Positions 1 through 9,055 are shown, counted from the first letter of the stretch. The stretch: DNA of 64,000 bases from JAEUHO01 sp046350655 (GCA_046350655.1 JAXMAB010000008.1:62001-126000), one strand, 5' to 3'. The notes: generated from the letters alone by a model not told the origin. Made by a program: numbers and translations.

Positions 1-27
1 GCTCGCGCGCAGGGTGCACCTCACCAC

Positions 28-618
28 ATGAACTTCGGCCCGCTCCGTCGCCTCTACCACTGGACCCTCGGCTGGGCCTCTCGCCCGGCGGGCGTGTGGG
101 CGCTCTTCATCCTGGCGTTCGCCGAGTCCTCCTTCTTCCCGATCCCGCCCGACGTCCTCCTCATCGCGCTGGCCCTCGGCGCGCCCAAGAGGTCGTGGTG
201 GTTCGCGGGGGTCTGCACCGTCGGCAGCGTGCTCGGCGGCATCGCCGGCTACGGCATCGGCATGGCCCTCGAGGACTTCGGTCGCTGGCTCCTCGGCGTC
301 GTCAGCAACCCCAGGACGTTCGCCGCCGTGAAGGAGAAGTTCGACGAGAACACCTTCGTCGCGGTCGCGCTCGCGGGCTTCACGCCGATCCCGTACAAGG
401 TCTTCACGATCGCCGCGGGCATCTTCCGCGTGGACTTCCCGACGTTCGTGCTCGCGAGCGCGCTCTCGCGCGGCGCCCGCTTCTACCTCGAGGCGACGCT
501 GCTCCACTTCTGGGGCGACAAGGCCCGCGAGTTCCTCGAGAAGCGCTTCGAGTGGATCACGATCGGCGGCGCGATCCTGCTCGTCGGTGGCTTCCTCGCG
601 GTGAAGTACCTCCTCTGA
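28..618 (+). CDS. DedA/YqaA-type VTT-domain membrane protein
   Basis: Integral membrane protein of 196 residues. A first hydrophobic segment (about 21-50) carries the acidic-aromatic-proline stretch AESSFFPIPPD, and a second conserved block (about 117-135) reads GFTPIPYKVFTIAAG; this pair of re-entrant motifs is typical of YqaA/DedA (SNARE-associated, VTT) proteins. A C-terminal membrane helix follows at about 176-195. Relatives act in membrane homeostasis and probably in flipping lipid carriers; the substrate here cannot be read. The ATG at 28 is the first in frame and has no clear ribosome site. The gene converges on the HEAT protein downstream, with an inverted repeat between their stops. 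Confidence 0.85.
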   Translation: MNFGPLRRLYHWTLGWASRPAGVWALFILAFAESSFFPIPPDVLLIALALGAPKRSWWFAGVCTVGSVLGGIAGYGIGMALEDFGRWLLGVVSNPRTFAAVKEKFDENTFVAVALAGFTPIPYKVFTIAAGIFRVDFPTFVLASALSRGARFYLEATLLHFWGDKAREFLEKRFEWITIGGAILLVGGFLAVKYLL

Positions 619-646
619 CCGCCCTCCGGGGCGCGGTCGGGGGCGT

Positions 647-741
647 GGGACCGCGAGGCCCGCTCGCTCGCAGGACCTCCCCGCTCGCCCCGCACGCGAG
701 GCCCGCCGGCCGGCACCCGCCGGCGGGGCCTCGCGGGCCGG
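647..741. repeat. GCGAGGCCCG-family repeats with hairpin, convergent terminator candidate
   Basis: Three copies of the interspersed GCGAGGCCCG motif (near 653, 696 and, inverted and slightly altered, 725). The last two face each other and can fold into a GC-rich hairpin (696-734, arms of about 15-16 nt with one bulge, 8-nt loop). The site lies between the stops of two convergent genes, so it could end transcription from both sides. No T-run follows, so intrinsic termination is only inferred. Confidence 0.55.
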
Positions 742-754
742 CCCGACGTCGACG

Positions 755-3634
755 TCACTTCCCGTCGCGCGGCGCCTTCTCCGGCTCCGGGGTCGCGGGC
801 GGCGCGGCCGACGGGGGCGACTTGGCGATGCGGTCGATGGTCTCGAGGATCGCGCGGCGGATGCTCGGGTCCTTCTCGTCCTTCGCGAGCCGCAGCAGGC
901 GCGGCAGGCCGTCGCGGCCGGCGATCGCCCCGTAGGAGAGGATCGCGGCCACGCGCAGGTCCGGGTCGGGGTCGTCGAGCATCGGCTCGACGTCGGCGCG
1001 CGCGTCGCGGGTGGCGGTCGCGCGGGCCTCGAGCCGCGCGATGCGGGCGTGGTGCGCCTGGATCGTGTCGATCGCCTGCGCGACCTCGTCGGCCGCCTCG
1101 GGATCGCCGCCCTTGAGTTCGGTGAGCAGCCACGGCAGCGCCTCCTCGAGTCGCAGCGTGATGCACGCCAGCCGCAGGTTGCGGCTCCACGGGGACGGCG
1201 GCACCGTCTTGCCCGCGAGGCCGGACACGATGCGGACGAGCGCCTCTCGGTGGCCGCCGCTGCGCAGCGCCTCCACGGCGTCCGTCGCGCCGGGCCCGGT
1301 GGGGGACGCGGCCATCTCCTCGAGGCGGGCGAGGTCGCCGTCGTCACCCGGCCGCGCGAGGCCGTACGCCGCGGCCTGGGCCACCGCCGGACGGAGATCG
1401 GCTCGTTTCGAGAGCTCGACGAGGAATGCCTTCCCGCCCGGTACGCCCGACCTGCTCGCGATGGCGTTCACCAGGGCCTCGACGACGACCTCGTTCGCCT
1501 CGGCAGGCGCGCCGCCGAGCGCTCGGGCGCGCGCGAGCGCCAACGTTGCCGCCGGATCGCCGGCCACGGCCCATCGCGCGAGGAGGAAGGCCGGCGGGGC
1601 GACGGAATCACGGGGGGTCGCCGGGTCGACGCGGCGGAGCACCATGAGCCAACGCGCGGCGGACCCCGCCGCCGCGGCCGACGGCTCCTCCGTGCCCGTT
1701 CGCCGGTCGAGTTCCAGCAGGCGCCGAAGCGCGGCGAACCCAGCGTCGGCATCGGCGTCGAGCCGGTCCGCGAGCGCCTGGTAGAACGCGCTCGAGTCCC
1801 TGGACTCGAGCACGAACTTCGTCCGCGCGTCGACCGGCGAGTGCTCCCACATCCGGTACATCGCGAGGAGATCGACGGCGAGCGTGACGCGGTCCTTGCC
1901 CGCGTACTCCTTGTGGACCACGGTCACGGCGGCCTCGACCGTGTCCGAGTCCTCCGGATCGATCCGCCGCACGGCGTCGAGCGCCCGCGGGTCGCTCGCA
2001 GCGCAGGCGACGCGCAGGGCGAACAGGCCGACGTCCCGCGTCGATTGGAACTCGCGGCCGTCCATCTGGGCGAGCGCGTTCTGCCACGCGGTCGACGAGG
2101 CCGCGGGCAGCGTGCGGGGATCCAGGCGCGCGAGCACTCGAAGGAGGCGGTCGGTGCGCCGGGGGGCCCCTGGGGCCCCGGCCGCGACGTCGGCCAGCGC
2201 GGTCAAAAACGTCGCCCGCCCGAGCAGCGCCGGTGGCGTCACGAGCTGGACCTCGTACTCTTGCGGGTCGATGCCCGATCCGTAGCTCGTGCGCAGCCAC
2301 GTGCGCAGCAGCGCGGCGACGAGCACGTCGTCCTCCACCACCGCCGGGGGCAGCGGGACGGCGCCACGCACGAGCACGTCCACGCCGATGTCGGGTCGCG
2401 CCGCCTCCGGCGCCCCGAGCACGTAGGGCCACGCGGCCGCCGCGGCGGCCGTCGCGACGGCGGCGTCGCCCGCGTGGACGCATCCGACCGCCACCGCCGC
2501 GGCGACACGCAGGCGGAACTCCGTCGGCGGCGCAGCGACGAGGACCTTCAGGGCGGTAAGGCGGGTCGCGGGCGAGAGGCCGGGCTTCAGCTCGACGACC
2601 GGGCCGGTCTCGCGCTGCGCCACGTTCTTCGGCGAACCCGCGGCCTCGATCGCCGCGACGAGGTCGTCGTCGGGGTCGCCACCAGCCGACGTCGCGCGAT
2701 CCAGCGCGGGGCCCGCCGACGGCAACTGGCGTTCCAGCGCGATCCGCAGCCAGAACGATGCGTCGGCGCCCCCCGCCGTCAGGCGCCGCTCGACCTCGGC
2801 GTCGTCCACACGGCGCGAGAGCTCGTAGCGCAGGACCAAACGCGAGGCCGCGAGCGCCGGATCGTCGAGCAGCGGCGCGACCGCCTTCACGAACGCGGGC
2901 GACGCCGTGGGCGAGGGCTGGACCTCCCGCAGGCCCGCGAGCGCCGCGGTCCTCACGAACCCGTCGCCGTCCTTCACCGCGGCCACGAGGACGCCGATCG
3001 CCTCGGGCGTCGCGATGCGCGCCAGCCCGCGCGCCGCGAACTGCGCGTGGTCGAAGCGCTCCGTCCGCAGGATCTTCGCGAGCGGGACCACGGCGTCCGT
3101 GCCGATGAGGCCGACGTCACGCAGCACGGTCTCGACCTCGCGGGCGTCGTTCCGCGCGTTCGCGGCGTCCACCCGCGGCAGGAGCGCGAACACCTTCGCC
3201 TCGAGCGGCGACGCGGCCGACGGCGCGTTCGCCGGCGGCACGACGTAGATCTCGCCGAGCGGCGAGCGGGCCTTGCTGCCCGCGGGCAACATCCGCGCCA
3301 TCGCCTCGTGGACCTTGCGCTTCGCGTCGTCGTCGAGGCGGGCCGAGAGCCGCTCCGTGAGCGCGGACGCCACCTCGAGCGCGGCGGTCTTCTCGCCGCG
3401 CTGCTCGAGGAGCTCGAGCAGCCGCAGGCCCGCGTCGCGCGCCGCGTCCGACGCCGGCGCGAGGGCCATCACCTTCCGGTACATCGGGATCGCCGCCGCG
3501 ACGTCGCGGTCGGCCGCCTCCGTCGTGCGCGCCTTCCGCAGCAGCGCGCCGGGGTCCTCCGCGTCCTCCGCGCGCGCCGTGCGCGCGCCCATCACCGCGA
3601 TCAGGATGCCGACGAACGGGGAGAACCGACGCAT
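755..3634 (-). CDS. Large secreted HEAT-repeat protein
   Basis: Protein of 959 residues. The ATG at 3634 is chosen because AGGAGGT precedes it and a signal peptide follows at once (MRRFSPF... to TARAED, cut near residue 22). A TPR-like stretch comes first (about 25-110), then alpha-helical HEAT-like units (for example around LARIATPEAIGVLVAAVKDG) in the N-terminal third and again near the C-terminus (MLDDPDPDLRVAAILSYG). The middle is Ala/Arg/Pro-rich and less regular, and the tail is Pro/Ala-rich. No catalytic motif is visible. HEAT proteins are usually scaffolds; a periplasmic protein-protein role is likely but the partner is unknown. A longer open frame upstream is discarded because it reads through repeat DNA. 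Confidence 0.8.
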   Translation of the reverse strand: MRRFSPFVGILIAVMGARTARAEDAEDPGALLRKARTTEAADRDVAAAIPMYRKVMALAPASDAARDAGLRLLELLEQRGEKTAALEVASALTERLSARLDDDAKRKVHEAMARMLPAGSKARSPLGEIYVVPPANAPSAASPLEAKVFALLPRVDAANARNDAREVETVLRDVGLIGTDAVVPLAKILRTERFDHAQFAARGLARIATPEAIGVLVAAVKDGDGFVRTAALAGLREVQPSPTASPAFVKAVAPLLDDPALAASRLVLRYELSRRVDDAEVERRLTAGGADASFWLRIALERQLPSAGPALDRATSAGGDPDDDLVAAIEAAGSPKNVAQRETGPVVELKPGLSPATRLTALKVLVAAPPTEFRLRVAAAVAVGCVHAGDAAVATAAAAAAWPYVLGAPEAARPDIGVDVLVRGAVPLPPAVVEDDVLVAALLRTWLRTSYGSGIDPQEYEVQLVTPPALLGRATFLTALADVAAGAPGAPRRTDRLLRVLARLDPRTLPAASSTAWQNALAQMDGREFQSTRDVGLFALRVACAASDPRALDAVRRIDPEDSDTVEAAVTVVHKEYAGKDRVTLAVDLLAMYRMWEHSPVDARTKFVLESRDSSAFYQALADRLDADADAGFAALRRLLELDRRTGTEEPSAAAAGSAARWLMVLRRVDPATPRDSVAPPAFLLARWAVAGDPAATLALARARALGGAPAEANEVVVEALVNAIASRSGVPGGKAFLVELSKRADLRPAVAQAAAYGLARPGDDGDLARLEEMAASPTGPGATDAVEALRSGGHREALVRIVSGLAGKTVPPSPWSRNLRLACITLRLEEALPWLLTELKGGDPEAADEVAQAIDTIQAHHARIARLEARATATRDARADVEPMLDDPDPDLRVAAILSYGAIAGRDGLPRLLRLAKDEKDPSIRRAILETIDRIAKSPPSAAPPATPEPEKAPRDGK

Positions 3635-3781
3635 GACCACCTCCTGACGAAGCCTGCGGGGATCGTCGCCCCTTGGACGGGGGGAGGTGTCACGCGGTCG
3701 AAACGACCCGAGACGGGCGGTTCGGGGTCCGGTCGGACGCGCGGGACCGCGCGGCCCGCGGGCCGGCAAGCGCCGGCGAAT

Positions 3782-3880
3782 GGGCCTTGCGTACCGCGGA
3801 CCAGGCCTCGCGTGCCGGCGAACGGGCCTCGCGTATCGGCGACCGGGCCTCGCGTATCGGCGACCGGGCCTCGCGGTCCC
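3782..3880. repeat. Tandem array of the GGGCCTCGCG motif (about 21-bp period)
   Basis: Five head-to-tail units of about 21 bp, each starting GGGCCTCGCG or a one-base variant. Units three and four are nearly identical (GGGCCTCGCGTATCGGCGAC) and the last ends in the GGTCCC form seen elsewhere. The array fills the middle of the 311-bp gap (3635-3946) between the HEAT protein start and the response-regulator stop. The rest of the gap holds only the HEAT gene's ribosome site and GC-rich DNA in which no gene is seen. It is too short and too regular (no spacer/repeat alternation) to be CRISPR. Confidence 0.8.
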
Positions 3881-3946
3881 ACGCTGCGGGCTTCGGTCCC
3901 GTGGAGCGACCGGGTCCCGTGGGGTGGCGCGCCGCGTCGTCCGACG

Positions 3947-4639
3947 TCACGGGTCGTAGCGGTAGCCGACCCCGTGGACGGTGTGGATGACGCGGGGCGC
4001 GTCGGCGTCGTCGCCGAGCTTGTCGCGGACGCGGGCGACGTGCATGTCGACGGTGCGGGTCGTGGGGAAGTGCTTGAGGCCCCAGACCTCGTCGAGGAAG
4101 CGGTTGCGCGAGAGGATCACGCCGGGATGGCGCGCGAAGAGCTTGAGGATCGCGACCTCGGTCTTGGTGAGCGAGATGGTGCGGTCGCCGCGGGTGAGGC
4201 TGTGGGCGACGAAGTCGACGTCGGCCTCGCCCATGCGCATGCGGTCGGCGGGGGGCGCGGCGACGGCGCGCAGGCGCGCGCGGACGCGGGCGAGGAGCTC
4301 CTTCAGCGAGAAGGGCTTGACCACGTAGTCGTCGGCGCCGAGGTCGAGGCCCTTGACGCGGTCCTCCTCGCGGCCGCGGGCCGTGAGGACGACGATGGGG
4401 GTGCGGTCGCCGGCGGCGCGGAGGCGGCGGCAGACCTCGTAGCCGTCGAGGCCGGGGAGCATGAGGTCGAGGAGGACGAGGTCGAAGCGCGAGCCGGTCG
4501 CGCGCTCGAGGGCGCGGCGGCCGTTGGGCTCGAGGTGGGGGCGGTAGCCCTCCTGGGACAACGCGTCCACCAGCGCGAGGCCCAGGGTCTCGTCGTCCTC
4601 GACGACGAGGATGCGCTCCTCTCCGGTCGCCTGCGTCAT
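3947..4639 (-). CDS. OmpR/PhoB-family response regulator
   Basis: DNA-binding regulator of 230 residues. The receiver domain (about 8-120) has the acidic pair D15/D16, phospho-acceptor D58 in LLDLMLPG, T87 and K108 (VVKPF). The C-terminal winged-helix effector domain (about 135-229) has the typical TVDMHVARVRDKL and IHTVHGVGYRYDP ends. It should accept phosphate from the adjacent sensor kinase. Its ATG overlaps the kinase? It is in fact the upstream gene's 3' end that overlaps: this start at 4639 and the kinase stop share four bases, so the two are translationally coupled in kinase-then-regulator order. Targets are not visible in the window. Confidence 0.95.
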   Translation of the reverse strand: MTQATGEERILVVEDDETLGLALVDALSQEGYRPHLEPNGRRALERATGSRFDLVLLDLMLPGLDGYEVCRRLRAAGDRTPIVVLTARGREEDRVKGLDLGADDYVVKPFSLKELLARVRARLRAVAAPPADRMRMGEADVDFVAHSLTRGDRTISLTKTEVAILKLFARHPGVILSRNRFLDEVWGLKHFPTTRTVDMHVARVRDKLGDDADAPRVIHTVHGVGYRYDP

Positions 4640-6453
4640 GGCGTTCCCCCGCGCGCCGCGGTCGGCGCGCTCCCCGACGGCGCGGGCAGGTCCACGACGA
4701 ACCGCGCCCCGCCGCCGTCCCGCTCCGTCACGTCGATCGAGCCGCCGTGCGCCGTCACGAGGGCGCGCGCGACGTGGAGCCCGAGGCCGACGCCGGGCAC
4801 CGCGCCCTCACGGGCGGCGGCGCCGCGCACGAACCGGTCGAAGACGCGGGCGCGTTCGGCGGGGGGCACCCCGGGCCCGCGGTCGAGGACCTCGATGCGG
4901 TAGCCGCCGTCGCGCGGCGCCGCGTGGACCGCCACCTCGCGGCGGTCGGTCGTGAACTTCGCGGCGTTGTCGAGCAGGTTGTGGAGCACGTGCGCGAGGG
5001 CGTCGGGGTCGAGGGCCAGGGGGCGGCCGGCGGCGGTCACGTCCACCTCGACGGCGAACCCCCGCCGTTCGAGCGCCGGCCGGACCGTCGCGGCCGCCTC
5101 CTTCACAACGTCGGCGGGCTCGACGTTCCGCGGGCGAATCGCCGAGGTGGGGTCGCGCTCGATCCGGGCGGCGTCGAGGACGTCGCGGACGGTGGCGCCG
5201 AGGCGGGCCATCTCGACGCGGATCCGCTCGGCGTAGCGGCGGGTGCGGTCGGGGAGGCCGGCGTCGTCGGCGATGAGCTCGGCCATGGCGGCCACCCCGG
5301 CGATGGGGGTCTTCATCTCGTGGCTGACGGCGGCCACGAAGTCGTCCTTCATCTCGCGGGTGCGGCGGGCGCGGCGGAGGGCCAGGAGGGTCGCGACGGC
5401 GGCCGCGGCGTAGACCGCGAGGCCCGCGGCGAGGAGGAGCCAGGGGCCGGAGCCCTCGAGGGGGCCCGGGGTGGGGACGTCGTAGACCCAGAGGCCGTCG
5501 AGCGGCGTGGGGGCCTGGGTGCGGGCGGCGCCGGCGGGGATGGTGTCGGGGCGGGTGGTGGCGCGGACCGTGCCCGGGAGCGCGTCGGCGAGGGCCGAGC
5601 CGAGGTCGTCCACCGCGACGAAGCGGACGACGGCGGGGTCCTGCGGGACCTTGGCGGCGATCACGTCGTCGAGCACGGCGAGCGGGGCGCGGGCGAGGCG
5701 GGCCAGCGCCCGGTGGGCGAGGCTCGCCTGCGCGGCGCGGGCGCGCAGCCGGCCCGCGAGCGCGGGCGGGAGCGTCGCGAGGCGCGGGTCGCCGACGAGC
5801 TCCACGGCGCGCACGAGCAGGTCGCCCGCGTCCGGGCCGCCGTCGGTGCGGACGCCGCGGCCGTCGGGGGCCGCGAGGAGACCCTCGACCGCCGCGGCGA
5901 GGTCGGCGCCCCCGGCCCCGCCCTGGACCTCGAGCGCGAGCCGCAGGTACGCGCACCACGGCGCGAGCGGCAGGCCGTCCTCGGTCACGCCGCGTTCGGC
6001 GGCCGGCGGCGGGGGCGGCGGGCGGCCGGTGTCGGCGCGGAGCGCGACGGCGGTCGCGTGGGCGGCCGCGACGGGGGCGAGGTCGCCGGCGTCCGGCGCC
6101 GTCGCGACGCGCTCCCACGTGGTCCGGGCTTCCGCGTGACGGCCCTGGCGCTCGAGGAACAGCGCCTGGTCGAACAGCAGCCGCACGGGCTCCGGGACGC
6201 CGGCGGCGACACGCTCGAACACGCCGGTCGCGTCGTGGAGGCGGACGCGCCCGATCTCCGGCCCGTCGCCGCGGGCGAGCCTCGTCGGCGCGTCGGCGGC
6301 CGTGTCGCGGACCGAGAGCTCCGCGCGCGCGCGGGCGCGCCGGCGCGCGAGGTCGCCTTCGAGGCGCAGCGCATGGCCGCCAAGCACGCCGAAGCCGACG
6401 CCCGCCGCCGTCAGCAGGACGGCGGGGAGGAGGAGGCCACGCGGGGGCGCCAT
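4636..6453 (-). CDS. Sensor histidine kinase
   Basis: Membrane sensor of 605 residues and first gene of a kinase-regulator pair. Membrane helices are at about 8-26 and 337-359, enclosing a sensor region of about 300 residues that is Ala-rich and helical and matches no domain I can name. The HisKA H-box has H378 in AVSHEMKTPIAG; the N-box (HNLLDNAAKF) is at 491-500; G boxes DRGPGVP (about 524) and GVGLGLH (about 554) complete the ATPase domain. It should phosphorylate D58 of the adjacent regulator. The upstream region contains two copies of a second interspersed repeat. The stimulus is unknown. Confidence 0.93.
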   Translation of the reverse strand: MAPPRGLLLPAVLLTAAGVGFGVLGGHALRLEGDLARRRARARAELSVRDTAADAPTRLARGDGPEIGRVRLHDATGVFERVAAGVPEPVRLLFDQALFLERQGRHAEARTTWERVATAPDAGDLAPVAAAHATAVALRADTGRPPPPPPAAERGVTEDGLPLAPWCAYLRLALEVQGGAGGADLAAAVEGLLAAPDGRGVRTDGGPDAGDLLVRAVELVGDPRLATLPPALAGRLRARAAQASLAHRALARLARAPLAVLDDVIAAKVPQDPAVVRFVAVDDLGSALADALPGTVRATTRPDTIPAGAARTQAPTPLDGLWVYDVPTPGPLEGSGPWLLLAAGLAVYAAAAVATLLALRRARRTREMKDDFVAAVSHEMKTPIAGVAAMAELIADDAGLPDRTRRYAERIRVEMARLGATVRDVLDAARIERDPTSAIRPRNVEPADVVKEAAATVRPALERRGFAVEVDVTAAGRPLALDPDALAHVLHNLLDNAAKFTTDRREVAVHAAPRDGGYRIEVLDRGPGVPPAERARVFDRFVRGAAAREGAVPGVGLGLHVARALVTAHGGSIDVTERDGGGARFVVDLPAPSGSAPTAARGGTP

Positions 6454-6495
6454 CCCGTCAGCGTCCCACGCCGCCCCTCCCCCGTGTCACGACGC

Positions 6496-6574
6496 CGAAA
6501 CAAACGTCTACGACCCCTTCGTTTCGCTGTCGACACCGAAACGAACGTCGACGACCCCGTTGTTTCGGTGTCGG
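6496..6574. repeat. Two tandem copies of the GAAACAAACGTCTACGACCC repeat family
   Basis: Unit 1 (6496-6532) and unit 2 (6531-6574) share the layout CGAAAC-AACGTC-ACGACCCC-GTTTCG. Unit 2 has inverted arms CGACACCGAAAC and GTTTCGGTGTCG around a loop of about 20 nt, so each unit can form a cruciform or RNA hairpin. A third copy is at 33559-33602. The pair lies between the divergent histidine kinase and PilZ-like genes, next to both promoters. It is much less GC-rich than its surroundings. Confidence 0.75.
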
Positions 6575-6622
6575 CGGCCGATGCCCCCGGTCGGCAGGAT
6601 TGTCGGCGGACGACGGGCCGCG

Positions 6623-6628
6623 TAGACT
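6623..6628 (+). promoter_or_regulatory. Candidate -10 box TAGACT for the PilZ-like gene
   Basis: TAGACT matches TATAAT at four of six bases and lies 51 nt before the ATG. No convincing -35 is seen. It follows the TANNNT pattern found before many genes here. Confidence 0.35.
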
Positions 6629-6679
6629 CCCCCCGGTTCGGGCGGCCGACGGGCCGTACGTACGCGCGGGGGTGGCCGG

Positions 6680-7024
6680 ATGGACGAACGTCGCCGATCG
6701 GAACGCATCCCGACGTCGATCCCCGCGCGCCTGCACCTGGCGCACGGCCGCGACGCCGACGTGACGATCTCGAACGTCGGCGAGCTGGGCGCGCTGGTCA
6801 CCCTGCACGACCTCGAGGTCGAGGTCCGCGAGGGCGAGCGCGCGCTGCTCGAGCATCCGCCGCTCGTGGACGGTCACGCGGGCAAGGGCATGGTCCGCAC
6901 CGCGGCCGCGGTCGTGCGCGTGGACCTCGACCTCACGAACGACGCCGCGGGCCCGACGAGCGGCGTCGTCCGTCACGTCGCCCTCTACTTCGACGGCGGC
7001 CCGAAGCCCGTCGGCGTCCACTAG
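6680..7024 (+). CDS. PilZ-like domain protein
   Basis: Small cytoplasmic protein of 114 residues. The N-terminal RRSER (residues 4-8), followed by a beta-rich region with ISNVGELGALV (about 30-40), resembles the RxxxR plus (D/N)xSxxG signature of PilZ c-di-GMP receptors, but the second motif is degenerate (Gly where Ser is usual). PilZ proteins bind c-di-GMP and modulate motility, polysaccharide export or transcription; binding here is doubtful given the altered motif. It stands alone, and the following 273 bp to recJ are pyrimidine-rich with a C-run/G-run palindrome near 7224-7245 between the convergent stops. Confidence is moderate for the fold, low for ligand binding. Confidence 0.65.
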   Translation: MDERRRSERIPTSIPARLHLAHGRDADVTISNVGELGALVTLHDLEVEVREGERALLEHPPLVDGHAGKGMVRTAAAVVRVDLDLTNDAAGPTSGVVRHVALYFDGGPKPVGVH

Positions 7025-7297
7025 CCGCTCGCCGCGCGCACGCGCCTCGCGCGCGCTCCGCCGCGCCGCTCTCCTCCGCAGCCGCGCGCACCCGCTTCCC
7101 ACGCGCCTTCCCGCGCCACTCGCCTCCGCATCCGCGCCGCCCGCTCGCGCCTCAACGCGCCCTTCCGCGTCGCTTCCGCATCCCACTTTCCGAACGACGG
7201 GGCGCTCGCCCTCCTCTCCCCCCTCCCCACCCGTAGGGGGGGGAGCGGGGGTCGGGGGGGTGGGTGGGGGGGGAAACGGCGGTGGGTGAGGGTCTCC

Positions 7298-9040
7298 TCA
7301 CCCACCGCGCTCGATCCCCTGCGCCTGCAGCTCCGGCGTCCGCACGCCGCGCCACTCGTTGATCGTCGGCGTCACGACGAGATCGAGCGGCGCGCCCGAC
7401 GCGACGAGGTCGTGCGCCGCGCCGCGCCGGAACGCGACCACGCGGATCGCGCCCGTCGGTGTCTTCAGCGCGAACGACAGGTGCTCGCCGTGCGGGCCCA
7501 TCAGCTTCGGCCGGCCCGCCAGCTCCGCCCGCCGCAGCAGGAACTTCGGCTCCGGGTTGCCCGCGCCGAACGGCGCCAGCTGCCGCAGCTGCGACACGAC
7601 GTCGAGCGTGAACTCGCCCGGCGCGGCCTCGGCGTCCACCGCGACCGCGTCGTCCGCGCCCTTCCCGTGGCCCTGCGCCGCCACCGCCGCCTCGAAGGCC
7701 TCCGAGAACGCCTGCACCGCCGCGCGGTCCACCTCGAGCCCCGCGGCCGCCGCGTGCCCGCCGTACCGCCGCAGGTGCGAGCCGCACGCCGTCAGCGCCT
7801 CGACGAGGTGCACCCGTCCCGTCGTCCGGCACGACCCGCGCCCGCCGTCGCCCTCGAGGCCGATCACGACCGCCGGCAGCCGGTGCGCGTCGACGAGCCT
7901 CGCCGCCACGATCCCGATCACGCCGCGATGCCAGCCCTCGCCCGCGACGACCAGCGCGCGCCGCCCGGCCCCGACGGGCCCCGCGCACGCCATCGCCTCC
8001 TCGACCACGCCCTTCTCGATCCGCCGCCGCTCCTCGTTCGCCCGCTCCAGCTCGTCCGCGAGCCCGCGCGCCGTCGCCTCGTCCTCCGTCGTGAACAGGT
8101 CGATCGCGTGGCTCGGCGTGTTCATCCGCCCCGCCGCGTTCAGCCGCGGCGCCAGCCGCCACACGATGTCCTCCGCCGTCAACGACGACGTCCCGACGCC
8201 CGCCACCTCGAGCAGCGCCCGCACGCCCGCGTGCCCGCTGCTCCGCAACGCGGTCAGCCCCGCCGTCACGAGCACGCGGTTCTCGCCCGTGAGCGGCATG
8301 ACGTCGGCGATCGTCGCGAGCGCCACGAGCCCGACCGCGTCCACGAGGAACTGCCGCAGCGCCGGGTCGCGGCGCGCGCGCTTCAGCGCCTCCGCCACGC
8401 CCCACGCCAGCTTGAACGCGAGCCCGCACCCGCACAGCGGCGCGCCCGCGCCCTTCGGCCGGTCCGTCCGCATCGGGTCCACGATCGCCACCGCCCGCGG
8501 CAACGTCGGCCCCGGCAGGTGGTGGTCCGTCACCACCGCCTCCATCCCGAGCACCGCCGCGCGCTCGAGCGCCGCGTGCGCCGTCACGCCGTTGTCCACC
8601 GTCACCAGCAGCGTCACGCCGTCCGCCGCCAGCCGCTCCACCGTCGCCACCGACAACCCGTACCCGTCCGCCGCGCGGTCCGGGATCGCGTACGTCGCGT
8701 TCCCGCCCACGAGCCGCAGGAACCGCACCAGCAGCGCGGTCCCCGTCATTCCGTCCACGTCGTAGTCGCCGCAGACCGCGATCCGCTCGCCGTCGGTCAC
8801 GGCCCGCGCGATCCGCTCCGACGCCACGTCCATGTCCGGCAGCTCGAACGGCGACACCAGCTGCGACAGCTTCGGCGACAGGAACGCCGCGGCCGCCGCC
8901 GGGTCCCGGTGCCCGCGCAGCCACAGGATCCGCGCGACCAGCGGCGCGACCACGAGCCGCCCCGCGAGCGCCGCGACCTCGTCCTCCGCCACGGGAGGCA
9001 CGGCGTAGCGCGGCGGAACGGTCGGGGCGGAGGAGGTCAC
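7298..9040 (-). CDS. recJ: Single-stranded-DNA-specific exonuclease RecJ
   Basis: Protein of 580 residues, normal for RecJ. DHH domain: DYDVDG at 92-97 (metal ligands), then TVDNG and TDHH. DHHA1 domain: GGRGSCRTTGRVHL and RYGGHAAAAGL. A C-terminal OB-type region completes the family layout. RecJ degrades single-stranded DNA 5' to 3' in recombination and mismatch or base-excision repair. The GTG start at 9040 has no ribosome site but a TAGCAT box nine bases upstream, suggesting a leaderless message. It diverges from selB. Confidence 0.96.
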   Translation of the reverse strand: MTSSAPTVPPRYAVPPVAEDEVAALAGRLVVAPLVARILWLRGHRDPAAAAAFLSPKLSQLVSPFELPDMDVASERIARAVTDGERIAVCGDYDVDGMTGTALLVRFLRLVGGNATYAIPDRAADGYGLSVATVERLAADGVTLLVTVDNGVTAHAALERAAVLGMEAVVTDHHLPGPTLPRAVAIVDPMRTDRPKGAGAPLCGCGLAFKLAWGVAEALKRARRDPALRQFLVDAVGLVALATIADVMPLTGENRVLVTAGLTALRSSGHAGVRALLEVAGVGTSSLTAEDIVWRLAPRLNAAGRMNTPSHAIDLFTTEDEATARGLADELERANEERRRIEKGVVEEAMACAGPVGAGRRALVVAGEGWHRGVIGIVAARLVDAHRLPAVVIGLEGDGGRGSCRTTGRVHLVEALTACGSHLRRYGGHAAAAGLEVDRAAVQAFSEAFEAAVAAQGHGKGADDAVAVDAEAAPGEFTLDVVSQLRQLAPFGAGNPEPKFLLRRAELAGRPKLMGPHGEHLSFALKTPTGAIRVVAFRRGAAHDLVASGAPLDLVVTPTINEWRGVRTPELQAQGIERGG

Positions 9041-9049
9041 GCGCCGACG

Positions 9050-9055
9050 ATGCTA
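9050..9055 (-). promoter_or_regulatory. -10-like TAGCAT before recJ (leaderless candidate)
   Basis: On the minus strand TAGCAT ends nine bases before the recJ GTG, so transcription would start at or within a few bases of the start codon. No Shine-Dalgarno sequence fits in the gap. Confidence 0.5.

Noticed and set aside
3782..3880. CRISPR array
   Set aside because: Units are contiguous with only about 10 variable bases, no unique spacers of 25-40 bp, and no cas genes. Fits tandem duplication of the interspersed motif.
1049..4903. Very long open frames opposite or alongside real genes (for example about 1,280 codons here)
   Set aside because: They are Arg/Ala/Gly-rich, have no motif, and lie across confirmed genes on the other strand. 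Long chance frames are expected at this GC content.
7025..7297. Gene in the pyrimidine-rich gap between PilZ-like and recJ genes
   Set aside because: Only repetitive Ala/Arg-type frames are present; the palindromic C/G runs are better read as a convergent terminator region.
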